Shown: in pieces, positions 1 to 7,047 of the stretch
How positions within the stretch are numbered: the stretch's first letter is position 1
Layout: the number at the start of each line of letters is the position of its first letter
Origin: Hyphomicrobiaceae bacterium
GTDB lineage: Bacteria; Pseudomonadota; Alphaproteobacteria; Rhizobiales; Xanthobacteraceae
Length of the DNA stretch: 64,000 nt
Reading direction: 5' to 3'
NCBI GenBank assembly: GCA_947472885.1
Contig: CANJBX010000016.1
Location: forward strand, 1-64,000
Position numbers and translations under genes: made by a program
The notes under the pieces: generated by a model
Seen by the model: only the letters and a program-made list of their open reading frames with translations
Databases searched by the model: none
What the model was told of the DNA's origin: nothing

Positions 1-62
1 ACGTCGCTGGGATAGCGAAGTTTGCTTCGGTCATAGCGCCCGCGATTTTCCTTCGTCCACAT
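1..62 (-). CDS. IS5-family transposase, N-terminal 20 residues only
   Basis: The ATG is at 62-60 on the minus strand and the frame is open to the window edge. It encodes MWTKENRGRYDRSKLRYPSD. This is the usual opening of IS5-family (IS427-like) transposase OrfA or DUF4096 proteins, where a W-T-x-E-N-R start is followed by Y-P-S-D-L-T-D-x-E-W. Only this conserved start is visible, so it is unknown whether the transposase is intact, frameshifted or in two frames. It lies inside the element that breaks the neighbouring integrase. Confidence 0.65.
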   Translation of the reverse strand, partial: MWTKENRGRYDRSKLRYPSD

Positions 63-142
63 CGGCGATCTCCAAAAGAATCGGACCGCCTCCCTTGAAT
101 CATAAACGATTCAAGAGATTCAAGTTTTCTCCGGACAGGCTC
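1..142 (-). mobile_element. IS5-family insertion sequence, left part cut by window edge
   Basis: An IS end lies inside a tyrosine recombinase gene. Read on the minus strand, the recombinase frame runs cleanly to the TTA Leu codon at 143-145. It then changes to non-homologous sequence beginning GAGCCTGTCCGG (131-142), which I take as the terminal inverted repeat. About 80 bases further in, a transposase start appears in the same orientation. The second end, and therefore any target duplication, lies outside the window. The family is inferred from the transposase N-terminus. Confidence 0.7.
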
Positions 143-871
143 TAAGCGAATGACGTCCGCATGACCGTCTGGAAATGCCAGATCGTCTAGCGCAACCCAC
201 AAGTGCCTTATCTCATCATCAGACAAGATACGGTCCCTCGACGCTCCTGTGCCGTATGTAAGGAGACCTTGGGTTGGGTCCGTCTCGATGATGTCTTGGC
301 TGACGGCCCATCGAAACATCGTCCCCACTACTTGCCGTCGTCGTTCGGCTTCTCGCATCAAGCCTTGTTCTGCCACGGCGTCCAAAAGTTCCCGGACCTC
401 CCGTCGCCTTAGCTCGTCGGCAGGCTTACTCAGCTTTGAATTTAGCGCGCGCTTCAACCGGCTCTCTGTTTCTTTTGCCGTACGCAGACGGCCTATTACG
501 CGACGTTTCACATAAAGCGAGACCAGTTGCTCAACTGACATGCGGTCACGCTTCCGGTCTTCGATTTCCTTTTCTTCGGCTATCAGGTCGCGCCCAAGTC
601 GCGCTGCGGACGTCAGTTGAGTTGCCCGGTGCCGTGCCTGATCGAGCGTGACGTCAGTTACGGAACCTAAGGAGAGGCGTCTGGTTTGAGAACCCCCCTT
701 TATTCGATAGGCCAAATCCCATGTTTTACCGCCATTGGCGGCCACACGGATTGCAAGACCTTTGCTTCGAGTGTCGGGCACCCGATAAGGCGCTCCCGCA
801 TTCTGTAGCGCCTCGATTGCGCGTGCAGTGAGAAGCCTTGCATCCTTCGTCGCTCCTGAACCACCTGACAT
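143..871 (-). pseudogene. P4-type tyrosine recombinase (integrase), N-terminal 243 codons, interrupted by an IS
   Basis: From ATG at 871 the minus strand encodes a phage-P4-like integrase. Residues about 10-90 match the DUF4102 arm-binding domain (DTRSKGLAIRV, then KTWDLAYRIKG and RRLSLGSVTDVTL). Residues about 105-195 are the helical core-binding domain. The catalytic domain begins with DRILSDDEIRHLW near residue 212. Homology stops at HADVIRL, just where the first catalytic Arg segment would follow, because an IS5-type element begins at 142. Without the Arg-His-Arg-Tyr residues the product cannot recombine DNA. Such integrases mark genomic islands, so this is probably the edge of an old island. 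The rest of the gene may lie beyond the IS. Confidence 0.8.
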
Positions 872-914
872 CGCGTTGTCTTTCCTCTGTTGTCGCAACA
901 CCATCGCAACAACA

Positions 915-932
915 TTCGCGGCAATCCGCGAA
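915..932. repeat. perfect 7-bp inverted repeat upstream of the integrase start
   Basis: TTCGCGG-CAAT-CCGCGAA lies 44 bases upstream of the integrase ATG. Just before it are two TCGCAACA direct repeats (about 892-912). Short repeats like these in front of an integrase can be operators or arm-type binding sites. That role is inference, since no core attachment sequence can be recognised. Confidence 0.4.
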
Positions 933-1006
933 CGGCACCGATCCACGACGATATGTAAGTGCTAGATTATCCAACACAAACTGCTCGCCGGTGAACGACT
1001 GCGATC

Positions 1007-1486
1007 ATGCGCGAACAGATATACAAAGGCTGGATACAAACATGGGTCGTGCACATGCGCGCGCCCCGCGAAGCCTACCGGCAGCTGGGTTTTAACGGCT
1101 TCATGGTATTCCAGCTTGTGGTCGGCGGCACGGTACTGACGGCCCTGGTGCATCCGCTTTTTGCGTGTGCGTTGATCTACAATATCGTGAACGCCGCGCC
1201 GGATAGTGCGCAGCATCAACTGGTGCAAACGGTGCTTGCGACGCTACACAGCACGACATTCATCGCAGGCTATCTGGCGTCCATCGTGCTGGCGCTCCTC
1301 GGTCTTGCGCGGCGTAACCTGCTGCGCCACGCGTCGATACTGGTGCTGATGCCGATACTATGGGGATTGTTGTCGCTCGCGGCGTGGCGCGGGCTGATTC
1401 AGCTGTTGCGCGATCCCTATCGCTGGGAAAAGACCGAACACGGTCTGGCGCGCACGTCGCGGCAGGCGGAGAAGTACCAGCGCTAG
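1007..1486 (+). pseudogene. C-terminal remnant of a family 2 glycosyltransferase
   Basis: The 159 residues match only the last third of large membrane GT2 (cellulose-synthase-like or N-acetylglucosaminyltransferase-like) proteins. They begin at the post-catalytic REQIYKGWIQTWVVHMR segment, which corresponds to the QxxRW region. Three hydrophobic segments follow (about 28-60, 80-100 and 110-132), then the family C-terminal signature WEKTEHG. The in-frame sequence is closed by TGA at 992-994, so the D-x-D and T-E-D catalytic parts are missing. The break lies about 120 bases from the integrase gene, consistent with a deletion or island insertion that removed the 5' part. Its stop overlaps the convergent SCO1 stop. 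It is probably not functional. Confidence 0.7.
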
Positions 1487-2082
1487 AAATACTTTTTCAA
1501 ATCCGCCGCGGATTCTTCCGGCTTGCGCCGCAGGTTGAACGGCGTGACGAACTGGCCGTTCTTGTCCATCAGGTAAACGATGGCGGTGTGGTCCATCGTG
1601 TAGTCGCCACCTTCGGTCGGGATTTTTTTGTAATAGACGCGATAGGCCTTCGCGACCGCCGTGAGCGCCTCGGGATTGCCGGTCGCTGCCGAAAGGTGCG
1701 GATCGAAGCTCGACAGGTATTCTTTCATCTTTTCCGGCGTATCGCGCTCGGGATCGACCGTGACGAACAGGGCGGCGGTCTTGTCGGCGTCGGGGCCGAG
1801 ACGCCGCATCACTTCGGAGACTTCAAACAGCGTCGTCGGGCAAACGTCCGGGCAATGGGTGAAGCCAAAGAACACCAGGAACGGCTTGCCGCGGAAAGTT
1901 TCGTTGCTGATCGGCTTGCCGTTCTGGTCGATGAGACTGAATGGCCCGCCGACCGTGCTTTGTGTGGCCACGACCGGCGCGCCGCCGCGGCCGGTGAACC
2001 ACAGGATGCTGCCGAGGCACAGCACGAGCCCGCCAAGGAACGCGGCGAGCACCAGCAGCATACGCATTGTTCGTTGATTCAT
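1483..2082 (-). CDS. SCO1/SenC family copper chaperone
   Basis: This is a 199-residue membrane-anchored thioredoxin-fold protein of the SCO1/SenC family, which delivers copper to the CuA site of cytochrome c oxidase or keeps it reduced. An uncleaved N-terminal membrane segment spans about residues 7-29. The copper motif CPDVC lies at residues 77-81, and the third ligand is His165 in MDHTAIVYL. Length and motifs are complete. It lies 31 bases downstream of a small membrane protein on the same strand and is probably co-transcribed with it. Its stop codon overlaps that of the glycosyltransferase remnant. No oxidase subunit genes are in view. Confidence 0.92.
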   Translation of the reverse strand: MNQRTMRMLLVLAAFLGGLVLCLGSILWFTGRGGAPVVATQSTVGGPFSLIDQNGKPISNETFRGKPFLVFFGFTHCPDVCPTTLFEVSEVMRRLGPDADKTAALFVTVDPERDTPEKMKEYLSSFDPHLSAATGNPEALTAVAKAYRVYYKKIPTEGGDYTMDHTAIVYLMDKNGQFVTPFNLRRKPEESAADLKKYF

Positions 2083-2113
2083 CGCTGCGGTTTCCGGTGC
2101 ATGCAGGCGGGTT

Positions 2114-2293
2114 TTACAGGCAGGTGGCGATTCCGGCGACGATCATCTCGTAGAAGACCGCCGTGCCGAAATGCACCCACATGGCTGCGGTGCCCGCCAG
2201 CAGAATGCCGACGACCGCCGCAACAATCATCCGCGTGCGCTGGCTGGTGTCGCCCTGCGCCGGTGAGGGTTGCTGTGAAAGCGTCGTGGTCAT
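2114..2293 (-). CDS. small single-pass membrane protein upstream of SCO1
   Basis: A 59-residue reading frame starts at ATG 2293 and ends with TAA at 2114. Its sequence runs from MTTTLSQQPSPAQGDT through one hydrophobic segment at about residues 22-40. The C-terminus, rich in aromatic and small residues, contains HFGTAVFYEMI and ends IATCL. It precedes the SCO1 gene by 31 bases on the same strand. Short membrane proteins of this kind are often found beside cytochrome oxidase assembly genes in rhizobia. A respiratory role is therefore suggested by position only. Competing frames across the same DNA have no hydrophobic or family signature. Confidence 0.6.
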   Translation of the reverse strand: MTTTLSQQPSPAQGDTSQRTRMIVAAVVGILLAGTAAMWVHFGTAVFYEMIVAGIATCL

Positions 2294-2469
2294 GTCGGTA
2301 CAACAGGTGTTTTGCGGTCGGTTTGAGGGCTACGTTGTCCCGCACCTTCCAGATAAGACCGATTCAAGCCCGCTACAACTGGCGCGTAGTCTGGCGGACC
2401 ATCAAATTTATACTACAGTGTGATGGCTTATTTCAGAAGCGCATAACAATAATCGATCGGGAGAATGAA

Positions 2470-3468
2470 ATGCCGACAGGCCGCAGGGCTATATTCCGCA
2501 TCGGTACAGGGCTCCTTTTCGGCCTGTTCGCAGCCGCACCTTTCACAAATCCCGCTTTGGCGCAGGCCTATCCCGAACGTCCGGTGACGTTTCTTGTGCC
2601 TTACGCCCCCGGTGGCGGCACTGACGTCTACTCGCGCATGCTGGCCGATGAGCTGCGCGACAAGCTCAAGCAAACTTTCGTGATCGAGAACAAGGCTGGC
2701 GCCGCGACACAGATTGCAGCGTCGGCAGTCGTGAATGCGCCGGCGGATGGTTACACGCTCATGATGGGTTCTAGCACGACGCTTGCGATGAACCCGGCGC
2801 TTTACAACAAGCTGTCCTATAGCCCGGACGATTTCGCGCCGGTCGCGCTGGTCGGCTCGGCCTATTTCGTATTGCTGGCCAATCCCGCGGTGCCAGCCAA
2901 GACGCTTCCCGAACTGATTGCCTATATCAAGTCGCAGCCGCCGGGTTCGCTGAGCTTCGGCTCGTCGGGCGCCGGCACGCCGCATCATCTGTTCATGGAA
3001 ATGTTTCTCTCCATGATCGGCGCCAAGATGACCCACGTCGCCTATCGCGGCAGCGTGCCGGCACTCACCGACGTACTCACCGGAAATATTCCGATGATGA
3101 TCGTGGACCTGACGCCGGCGCAGCAACTCATCGAAGAGGGCAAGATCCGCGCCTTCGGCATCACCTCACCGGCGCGCGCCAAGTCGATGCCGAACCTTCC
3201 GACCATTGCGGAGGCCGGCCTGCCGGGCTACGCGGGCGAGGGCTGGTTCGGCGTCATCGCCAAGAAGGGTACGCCCAAGCCGATTGTCGATACGCTCAAC
3301 AAGGTCATTTCCGACTACATCAAGCGGCCGGAAATCGCCGAGAAGGTCTTTGCCACCGGCATCCAGCCCCGGACCGGCACGGTGGAAGAGTTCGCGCAGT
3401 TCATTCCAGCCGAGCAGAAAAAGTGGGCGAAGGTCGTGGCCGATGCCGCCATTCCCAGGATGAATTGA
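2470..3468 (+). CDS. Bug/TctC-type tripartite tricarboxylate transporter binding protein
   Basis: This is a 332-residue periplasmic binding protein of the Bug/TctC family, which captures organic acids for tripartite tricarboxylate transporters. A signal peptide ends near residue 33 (ALAQA). The mature protein opens with the hallmark YPERPVTFLVPYAPGGGTDVYSR, and family blocks such as GTPHHLFMEM and MTHVAYRGSVPAL follow. The start at 2470 is chosen because GGGAGAA lies just upstream and the signal peptide begins there, although the frame stays open far upstream. No TctA/TctB membrane genes are nearby, so it is an orphan. A strong hairpin follows at 3509-3539. Confidence 0.9.
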   Translation: MPTGRRAIFRIGTGLLFGLFAAAPFTNPALAQAYPERPVTFLVPYAPGGGTDVYSRMLADELRDKLKQTFVIENKAGAATQIAASAVVNAPADGYTLMMGSSTTLAMNPALYNKLSYSPDDFAPVALVGSAYFVLLANPAVPAKTLPELIAYIKSQPPGSLSFGSSGAGTPHHLFMEMFLSMIGAKMTHVAYRGSVPALTDVLTGNIPMMIVDLTPAQQLIEEGKIRAFGITSPARAKSMPNLPTIAEAGLPGYAGEGWFGVIAKKGTPKPIVDTLNKVISDYIKRPEIAEKVFATGIQPRTGTVEEFAQFIPAEQKKWAKVVADAAIPRMN

Positions 3469-3508
3469 TTGTGCGGACAGGCGGCGAGCGCCGCAAATGA
3501 GGTACCAT

Positions 3509-3539
3509 CAGGCCCGGTCAAATTTTTTGGCCGGGCCTG
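3509..3539 (+). terminator. hairpin terminator after the TctC gene
   Basis: CAGGCCCGG (3509-3517) pairs with CCGGGCCTG (3531-3539) around a loop containing TTTTTT. It is a stable GC stem 40 bases downstream of the binding-protein stop. There is no T-run after the stem, so termination is likely but not certain. Confidence 0.5.
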
Positions 3540-3607
3540 TCGATTTCAGGGCCCGCCCTTCGACTGAAGGGTGACGGCAAGGTGCCGGACAGCGAGAGGA
3601 ACCAGTC

Positions 3608-3952
3608 ATGCAGTATTTGTTGCTGATCTATCAGAATGAAGCGCAATCCCCGACCGGGGCAGATCGCGAAAAGATGTTTCAGGAATACGGTGTTTTTACA
3701 CAAAGCATTATCCAGGGCGGCCAGTTCAAGGCGGGCGATGCCTTGCAGGGAACATCCGCCGCGACGACGGTGCGCGTGCGCGACGGCAAGCCGGTCGTGA
3801 CCGATGGCCCGTTCGCGGAAACCCGCGAGGCGCTGATCGGCTACTACCTGGTGGACGCCAAGGATCTCGATGAGGCGACGGCGATTGCCGCACGCATTCC
3901 ATCGGCGCGCATCGGCTCGATCGAAGTGAGGCCGGTGCTGGTCTACAAGTAA
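3608..3952 (+). CDS. DGPF-domain (YCII-related) protein
   Basis: This is a 114-residue protein of the YCII-related DGPF family, with a ferredoxin-like alpha/beta fold. The start MQYLLLIY and the central signature VVTDGPFAETRE (about residues 61-72) are diagnostic. A good ribosome site (GAGAGGAA) precedes the ATG. DGPF proteins are almost always encoded next to ECF42 sigma factors, and an ECF42 gene starts 36 bases downstream here. They are thought to be targets or accessory proteins of that sigma factor. Their biochemical activity is unknown. Confidence 0.88.
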   Translation: MQYLLLIYQNEAQSPTGADREKMFQEYGVFTQSIIQGGQFKAGDALQGTSAATTVRVRDGKPVVTDGPFAETREALIGYYLVDAKDLDEATAIAARIPSARIGSIEVRPVLVYK

Positions 3953-3988
3953 CGGTACTCCTGCGAACCCAACAGCAAGTCGATCAAA

Positions 3989-5233
3989 GTGGCGAACCCG
4001 GTCGAACGTGTGTTTCGCGACGAAGGTGGCCGGGTGCTTGCCACTTTGATCCGGCTTGTCGGCGATTTCGAACTTGCCGAAGACGCCATGCAAGACGCGT
4101 TCGTGGCCGCGGCGGTGCAGTGGCCGGGCGAGGGCGTGCCGCATAATCCGCGCGCCTGGCTCGTCAATGTCGGGCGGCACAAGGCGATTGATCGCGTGCG
4201 TCGGCAGGTGTCGTTCAGGGCCAGGCAGCAGCAGCTGGAAATCGAGGTTGCGTCGGAGCAGGCGGCGCAGGTTTTCCCCGGTGATGCTGCGGAAGATGCC
4301 GGTGTGGAAGATGATATCCTCCGGCTGATCTTTACCTGCTGCCATCCGGCGCTGGCGCGCGAGGCGCAGATCGCGCTGACCTTGCGTACGATCTGCGGCC
4401 TGACCACGCAGGAAATCTCGCGCGCTTTCATTGTGCCGGAAAAGACCATGGCGCAGCGGCTGGTGCGCGCCAAATCGAAAATCCGCGACGCCGGCATTCC
4501 CTATGCGGTGCCGTCGCGGGATGTGCTGGCCGAGCGGCTTGAGGGTGTGTTGTCGGTGGTTTATCTCATTTTCACCGAAGGCTATGCGGCGACGGCTGGC
4601 AGTGAACTCGTGCGTGGCGCGCTGTGCAAAGAGGCAATCCGCCTCGCGCGCCTGCTGGTTGCCTTGATGCCGGCGCGGCCCGAGATCAATGCGCTGCTGG
4701 CGCTGATGCTGTTGCATGACGCACGGCGGGATACGCGCGCGCTGCCGGATGGCGGCATTATCCTCCTTGAGCAACAAGACCGTTCACGCTGGGACAAGGC
4801 GCAGATCGCCGATGGCCTGGCGCGGGTCGATGCGGTCTTGCGCGCGCCGGGGCGGCCAAGCTCCTATGCGGTACAGGCGGCGATTGCCGCGCTGCACATG
4901 CGTGCGCAACACTATGAGGACACGGACTGGTCGCAGATCGCAGGTCTCTATCAGGTGTTGCTGCGCATTCATCCCTCGCCGGTGGTCGAACTCAATCACG
5001 CGGCGGCGGTTTCGATGGTCGATGGGCCGGAGGCGGCGCTAAGGCTGGTGGAATCGCTTACGGCGCGCGGCGAACTGGCGGGTTATCATCTGCTGCCGGC
5101 GTTGCGGGCGGACCTGCTGCGCCGGCTGGACCGCAAGGCGGAGGCTGCCGTGGCCTATCGCGCGGCGCTTGTCCTCGTTACGCTTGAGCCGGAACGGCGT
5201 TTTCTGGAGCGTCGGCTGGCGGAATTGAGCTGA
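3989..5233 (+). CDS. RNA polymerase sigma factor, ECF42 (SigJ-like) subfamily
   Basis: A 414-residue extracytoplasmic-function sigma factor that begins with GTG. Region 2 spans about residues 5-75 (LIRLVGDFELAEDAMQDAFVAA, then NPRAWLVNVGRHKAIDRVRR). Region 4 follows at about 110-165 (ALTLRTICGLTTQEISRAFIVPEKTMAQRLVRAK). The long C-terminal extension of roughly 230 residues, helical and TPR-like in ECF42 proteins, is present (LEGVLSVVYLIFTEGY, then ALLALMLLHDARRDTR). ECF42 factors have no classical anti-sigma factor, and the extension is thought to control activity. The linked DGPF gene fits this group. Confidence 0.9.
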   Translation: MANPVERVFRDEGGRVLATLIRLVGDFELAEDAMQDAFVAAAVQWPGEGVPHNPRAWLVNVGRHKAIDRVRRQVSFRARQQQLEIEVASEQAAQVFPGDAAEDAGVEDDILRLIFTCCHPALAREAQIALTLRTICGLTTQEISRAFIVPEKTMAQRLVRAKSKIRDAGIPYAVPSRDVLAERLEGVLSVVYLIFTEGYAATAGSELVRGALCKEAIRLARLLVALMPARPEINALLALMLLHDARRDTRALPDGGIILLEQQDRSRWDKAQIADGLARVDAVLRAPGRPSSYAVQAAIAALHMRAQHYEDTDWSQIAGLYQVLLRIHPSPVVELNHAAAVSMVDGPEAALRLVESLTARGELAGYHLLPALRADLLRRLDRKAEAAVAYRAALVLVTLEPERRFLERRLAELS

Positions 5234-5333
5234 AATAATTTTTTGAAAACCTGTCCCCGCCTGTCGATTTCGCGGTTCTCCGTTCGACTGGGTGTACCGG
5301 CGCCTTTGACCGGGAAAAGCATGGGGAGTTGTC

Positions 5334-5738
5334 ATGACATTTCCACTTACGACCGCGATTTACGCCGCCGTTCTCGGCCTGCTCGCCGCCATCCTGACCG
5401 TCAACGTGATCCTCAACCGTACGCGCACCCGGGTGCTGTATGGCGACGGCGGCGATGCCTCGCTGATGCAGGCAATCCGCGCGCACTGCAATTTCACTGA
5501 ACAGGCGCCGCTGGCGATCATCCTGATCGGACTGGTAGAAGCCTTCGCTTACCGGCAAATGTTCGTTCACGCGCTCGGCGCCGTGCTGGTGCTGGGGCGG
5601 CTCTTGAGCGCATGGGGCCTTGCGACCACGCCGACGCTGTCGTTTGGCCGTCAGGCCGGTGCCGGTTTGACGATTGTTGTAATGGTGCTGGCCTCGGCGC
5701 TGGTGCTTTACGCAGGCGCCGGCACGTTCATGCGCTAG
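5334..5738 (+). CDS. MAPEG family membrane protein
   Basis: The 134-residue membrane protein has four predicted transmembrane segments (about 7-27, 57-75, 80-98 and 110-130). The MAPEG signature appears as RAHCNFTEQAPLAIILIGLVE. Eukaryotic MAPEG proteins are microsomal glutathione transferases and eicosanoid enzymes. Bacterial members are mostly uncharacterised and may conjugate glutathione or reduce lipid peroxides. It lies 100 bases after the sigma-factor gene on the same strand and could belong to the same stress-response unit, but this is not shown. Confidence 0.85.
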   Translation: MTFPLTTAIYAAVLGLLAAILTVNVILNRTRTRVLYGDGGDASLMQAIRAHCNFTEQAPLAIILIGLVEAFAYRQMFVHALGAVLVLGRLLSAWGLATTPTLSFGRQAGAGLTIVVMVLASALVLYAGAGTFMR

Positions 5739-5741
5739 GAC

Positions 5742-6758
5742 CTACTTGTAAATCTCGGCTGCCAGCGCGTTCATGCGCGTCTGGTCGTCGGGGTTGCTCG
5801 ATCCCCACAGCTTCGCGCGCAGCAACGCCTGCACGTCCGGCGGCGCGTCCGGCGCAACGACGCCGGTCGTGCCAAGCGAACCAAGACTCGTGATGGCACG
5901 CTGGGCTTCTTCCTCGAGCAGGAAATTGAGAAACAGCCTGGCCGCGTTGGGGTGTGGCGCGCCCTTGACGATGCTGGCGTTCAACGTCGAGTAGAGCGCG
6001 CCTTCTTGCGGAATGACCACGCGCAACGGCAGGCCTTTCAGCCCGCGCCAGTCCTGAAAGCTGAAGCCCACATAGAGCGGAAATTCGCCCTGCGCGACGC
6101 GGCGGTTGGCGAGCGGAGCGTCCGGCACAATCACCGGCTTCTGCGCCGCGAATGCTTCCTGGTAGGCGCGGCCGAGTTTCTCGTAGGTCACTGCGAAGAA
6201 CACATAGCCGACGCCGCCGACACGCGGCTCATCGAGCAGCGCCTTGCCCTTCCATTTGGGATCGTTGAGATCGTTCCAGCTCTTGGGGTCGTCCTCGGGC
6301 TTGACGAGATTGGAATTGACGACCAGCGCCAGCACGTTCGCCGTAAAGGGCACCAGCGTGCCGTCGTCCTTGAACGGCGCAACGATCTTGCCGAGTGCGG
6401 GAAGGGGCCCGTGTTCGTCGAAACGGCCTTCGCGCATCATGTTGGTGCTGGTTACTGCACCATTCGAGGTGACGTCGGCATTGACGCGGCCCGATGTCTG
6501 CTCGGTGCGGATGCGCTCGCGGATTTCGGTGGTGCGGCCTTCAAGGAGTTGTGTGGCGATGCCGGTGGTTGCCTGGAACTTGCCGATCACGGCCTTGATG
6601 ACAACACCCGTGCCATAGACGGTGAGCTTGCCTTCCTTCTTTGCGGCAGCGGTGATGGCGGCCCAGTCTGAAGGTGCCTGCGCCTGCGCGGAAGGAACAA
6701 CGAACCACGAAAGGGCGGCAACGCACGCCACGGTTCTGCAGATGCGTTCAACCCGCAT
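5742..6758 (-). CDS. ABC transporter substrate-binding protein (family 1, Fe(III)-type)
   Basis: This is a 338-residue periplasmic binding protein with a signal peptide ending near residue 26 (PSAQAQA). The mature start DWAAITAAAKKEGKLTVYGTG is typical of family 1 binding proteins related to iron(III), thiamine and polyamine binders, and the N-terminal lobe continues through FQATTGI. Ferric-binding proteins use two adjacent tyrosines; none is obvious at the expected place, so the ligand may not be iron. No permease or ATPase gene is adjacent, which makes this another orphan binder. AGGGAG lies before the ATG. It converges with the MAPEG gene, 3 bases away. Confidence 0.82.
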   Translation of the reverse strand: MRVERICRTVACVAALSWFVVPSAQAQAPSDWAAITAAAKKEGKLTVYGTGVVIKAVIGKFQATTGIATQLLEGRTTEIRERIRTEQTSGRVNADVTSNGAVTSTNMMREGRFDEHGPLPALGKIVAPFKDDGTLVPFTANVLALVVNSNLVKPEDDPKSWNDLNDPKWKGKALLDEPRVGGVGYVFFAVTYEKLGRAYQEAFAAQKPVIVPDAPLANRRVAQGEFPLYVGFSFQDWRGLKGLPLRVVIPQEGALYSTLNASIVKGAPHPNAARLFLNFLLEEEAQRAITSLGSLGTTGVVAPDAPPDVQALLRAKLWGSSNPDDQTRMNALAAEIYK

Positions 6759-6931
6759 GGCATTTACTCCCTGTCCGCTTTATCTGTGCTCAGCAGGCCA
6801 GCGGAGGCAGCGCGCGTCAAGCGCGCGAGCGTCAGATCAGATGCGGCATTTTTGGAACGGGAGGAGTGGTGGCAAGTAATCAGTATGTTTTTGCAGCTTC
6901 GCTGCCCACTTACGACAAAGCTTTAACAGGT

Positions 6932-7005
6932 TGGAGCGGGCGAAGGGAATCGAACCCTCGTATGCAGCTTGGGAAGCTGCCGTTCTACCATTGAACTACG
7001 CCCGC
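6932..7005 (-). tRNA. tRNA-Gly (anticodon CCC)
   Basis: The minus strand forms a full 74-base cloverleaf. The acceptor arms GCGGGCG (7005-6999) and CGCCCGC (6942-6936) pair, followed by T and encoded CCA. The D-arm contains GTTCAATGGTAGAAC, the anticodon stem GCAGC/GCTGC encloses loop TTCCCAA, and the T-arm contains GGTTCGATTCC. The anticodon CCC reads glycine GGG codons. It is single and not next to an integrase. Confidence 0.95.
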
Positions 7006-7047
7006 GTGCGCCGACAATACGAATGCCGCGCGCGGGGAGCAAGCGGG

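Noticed and set aside
1360-2469. A long in-frame N-terminal extension of the TctC protein at 2470-3468
   Set aside because: It runs antisense to SCO1 and the small membrane protein, has no family resemblance, and lies before a clear signal peptide and ribosome site.
2428-3126. 232-residue minus-strand frame opposite the TctC gene
   Set aside because: His/Arg-rich composition of a shadow frame; the plus-strand protein has clear family motifs.
3518-4777. 419-residue minus-strand frame opposite the ECF42 gene
   Set aside because: Same codon phase effect of GC-rich DNA; the opposite strand has a complete sigma factor.
6932-7005. tRNA-Gly as the attachment site of the island at the left edge
   Set aside because: It is 6 kb from the integrase with housekeeping-type genes between, and I find no repeat of its 3' end near the integrase.
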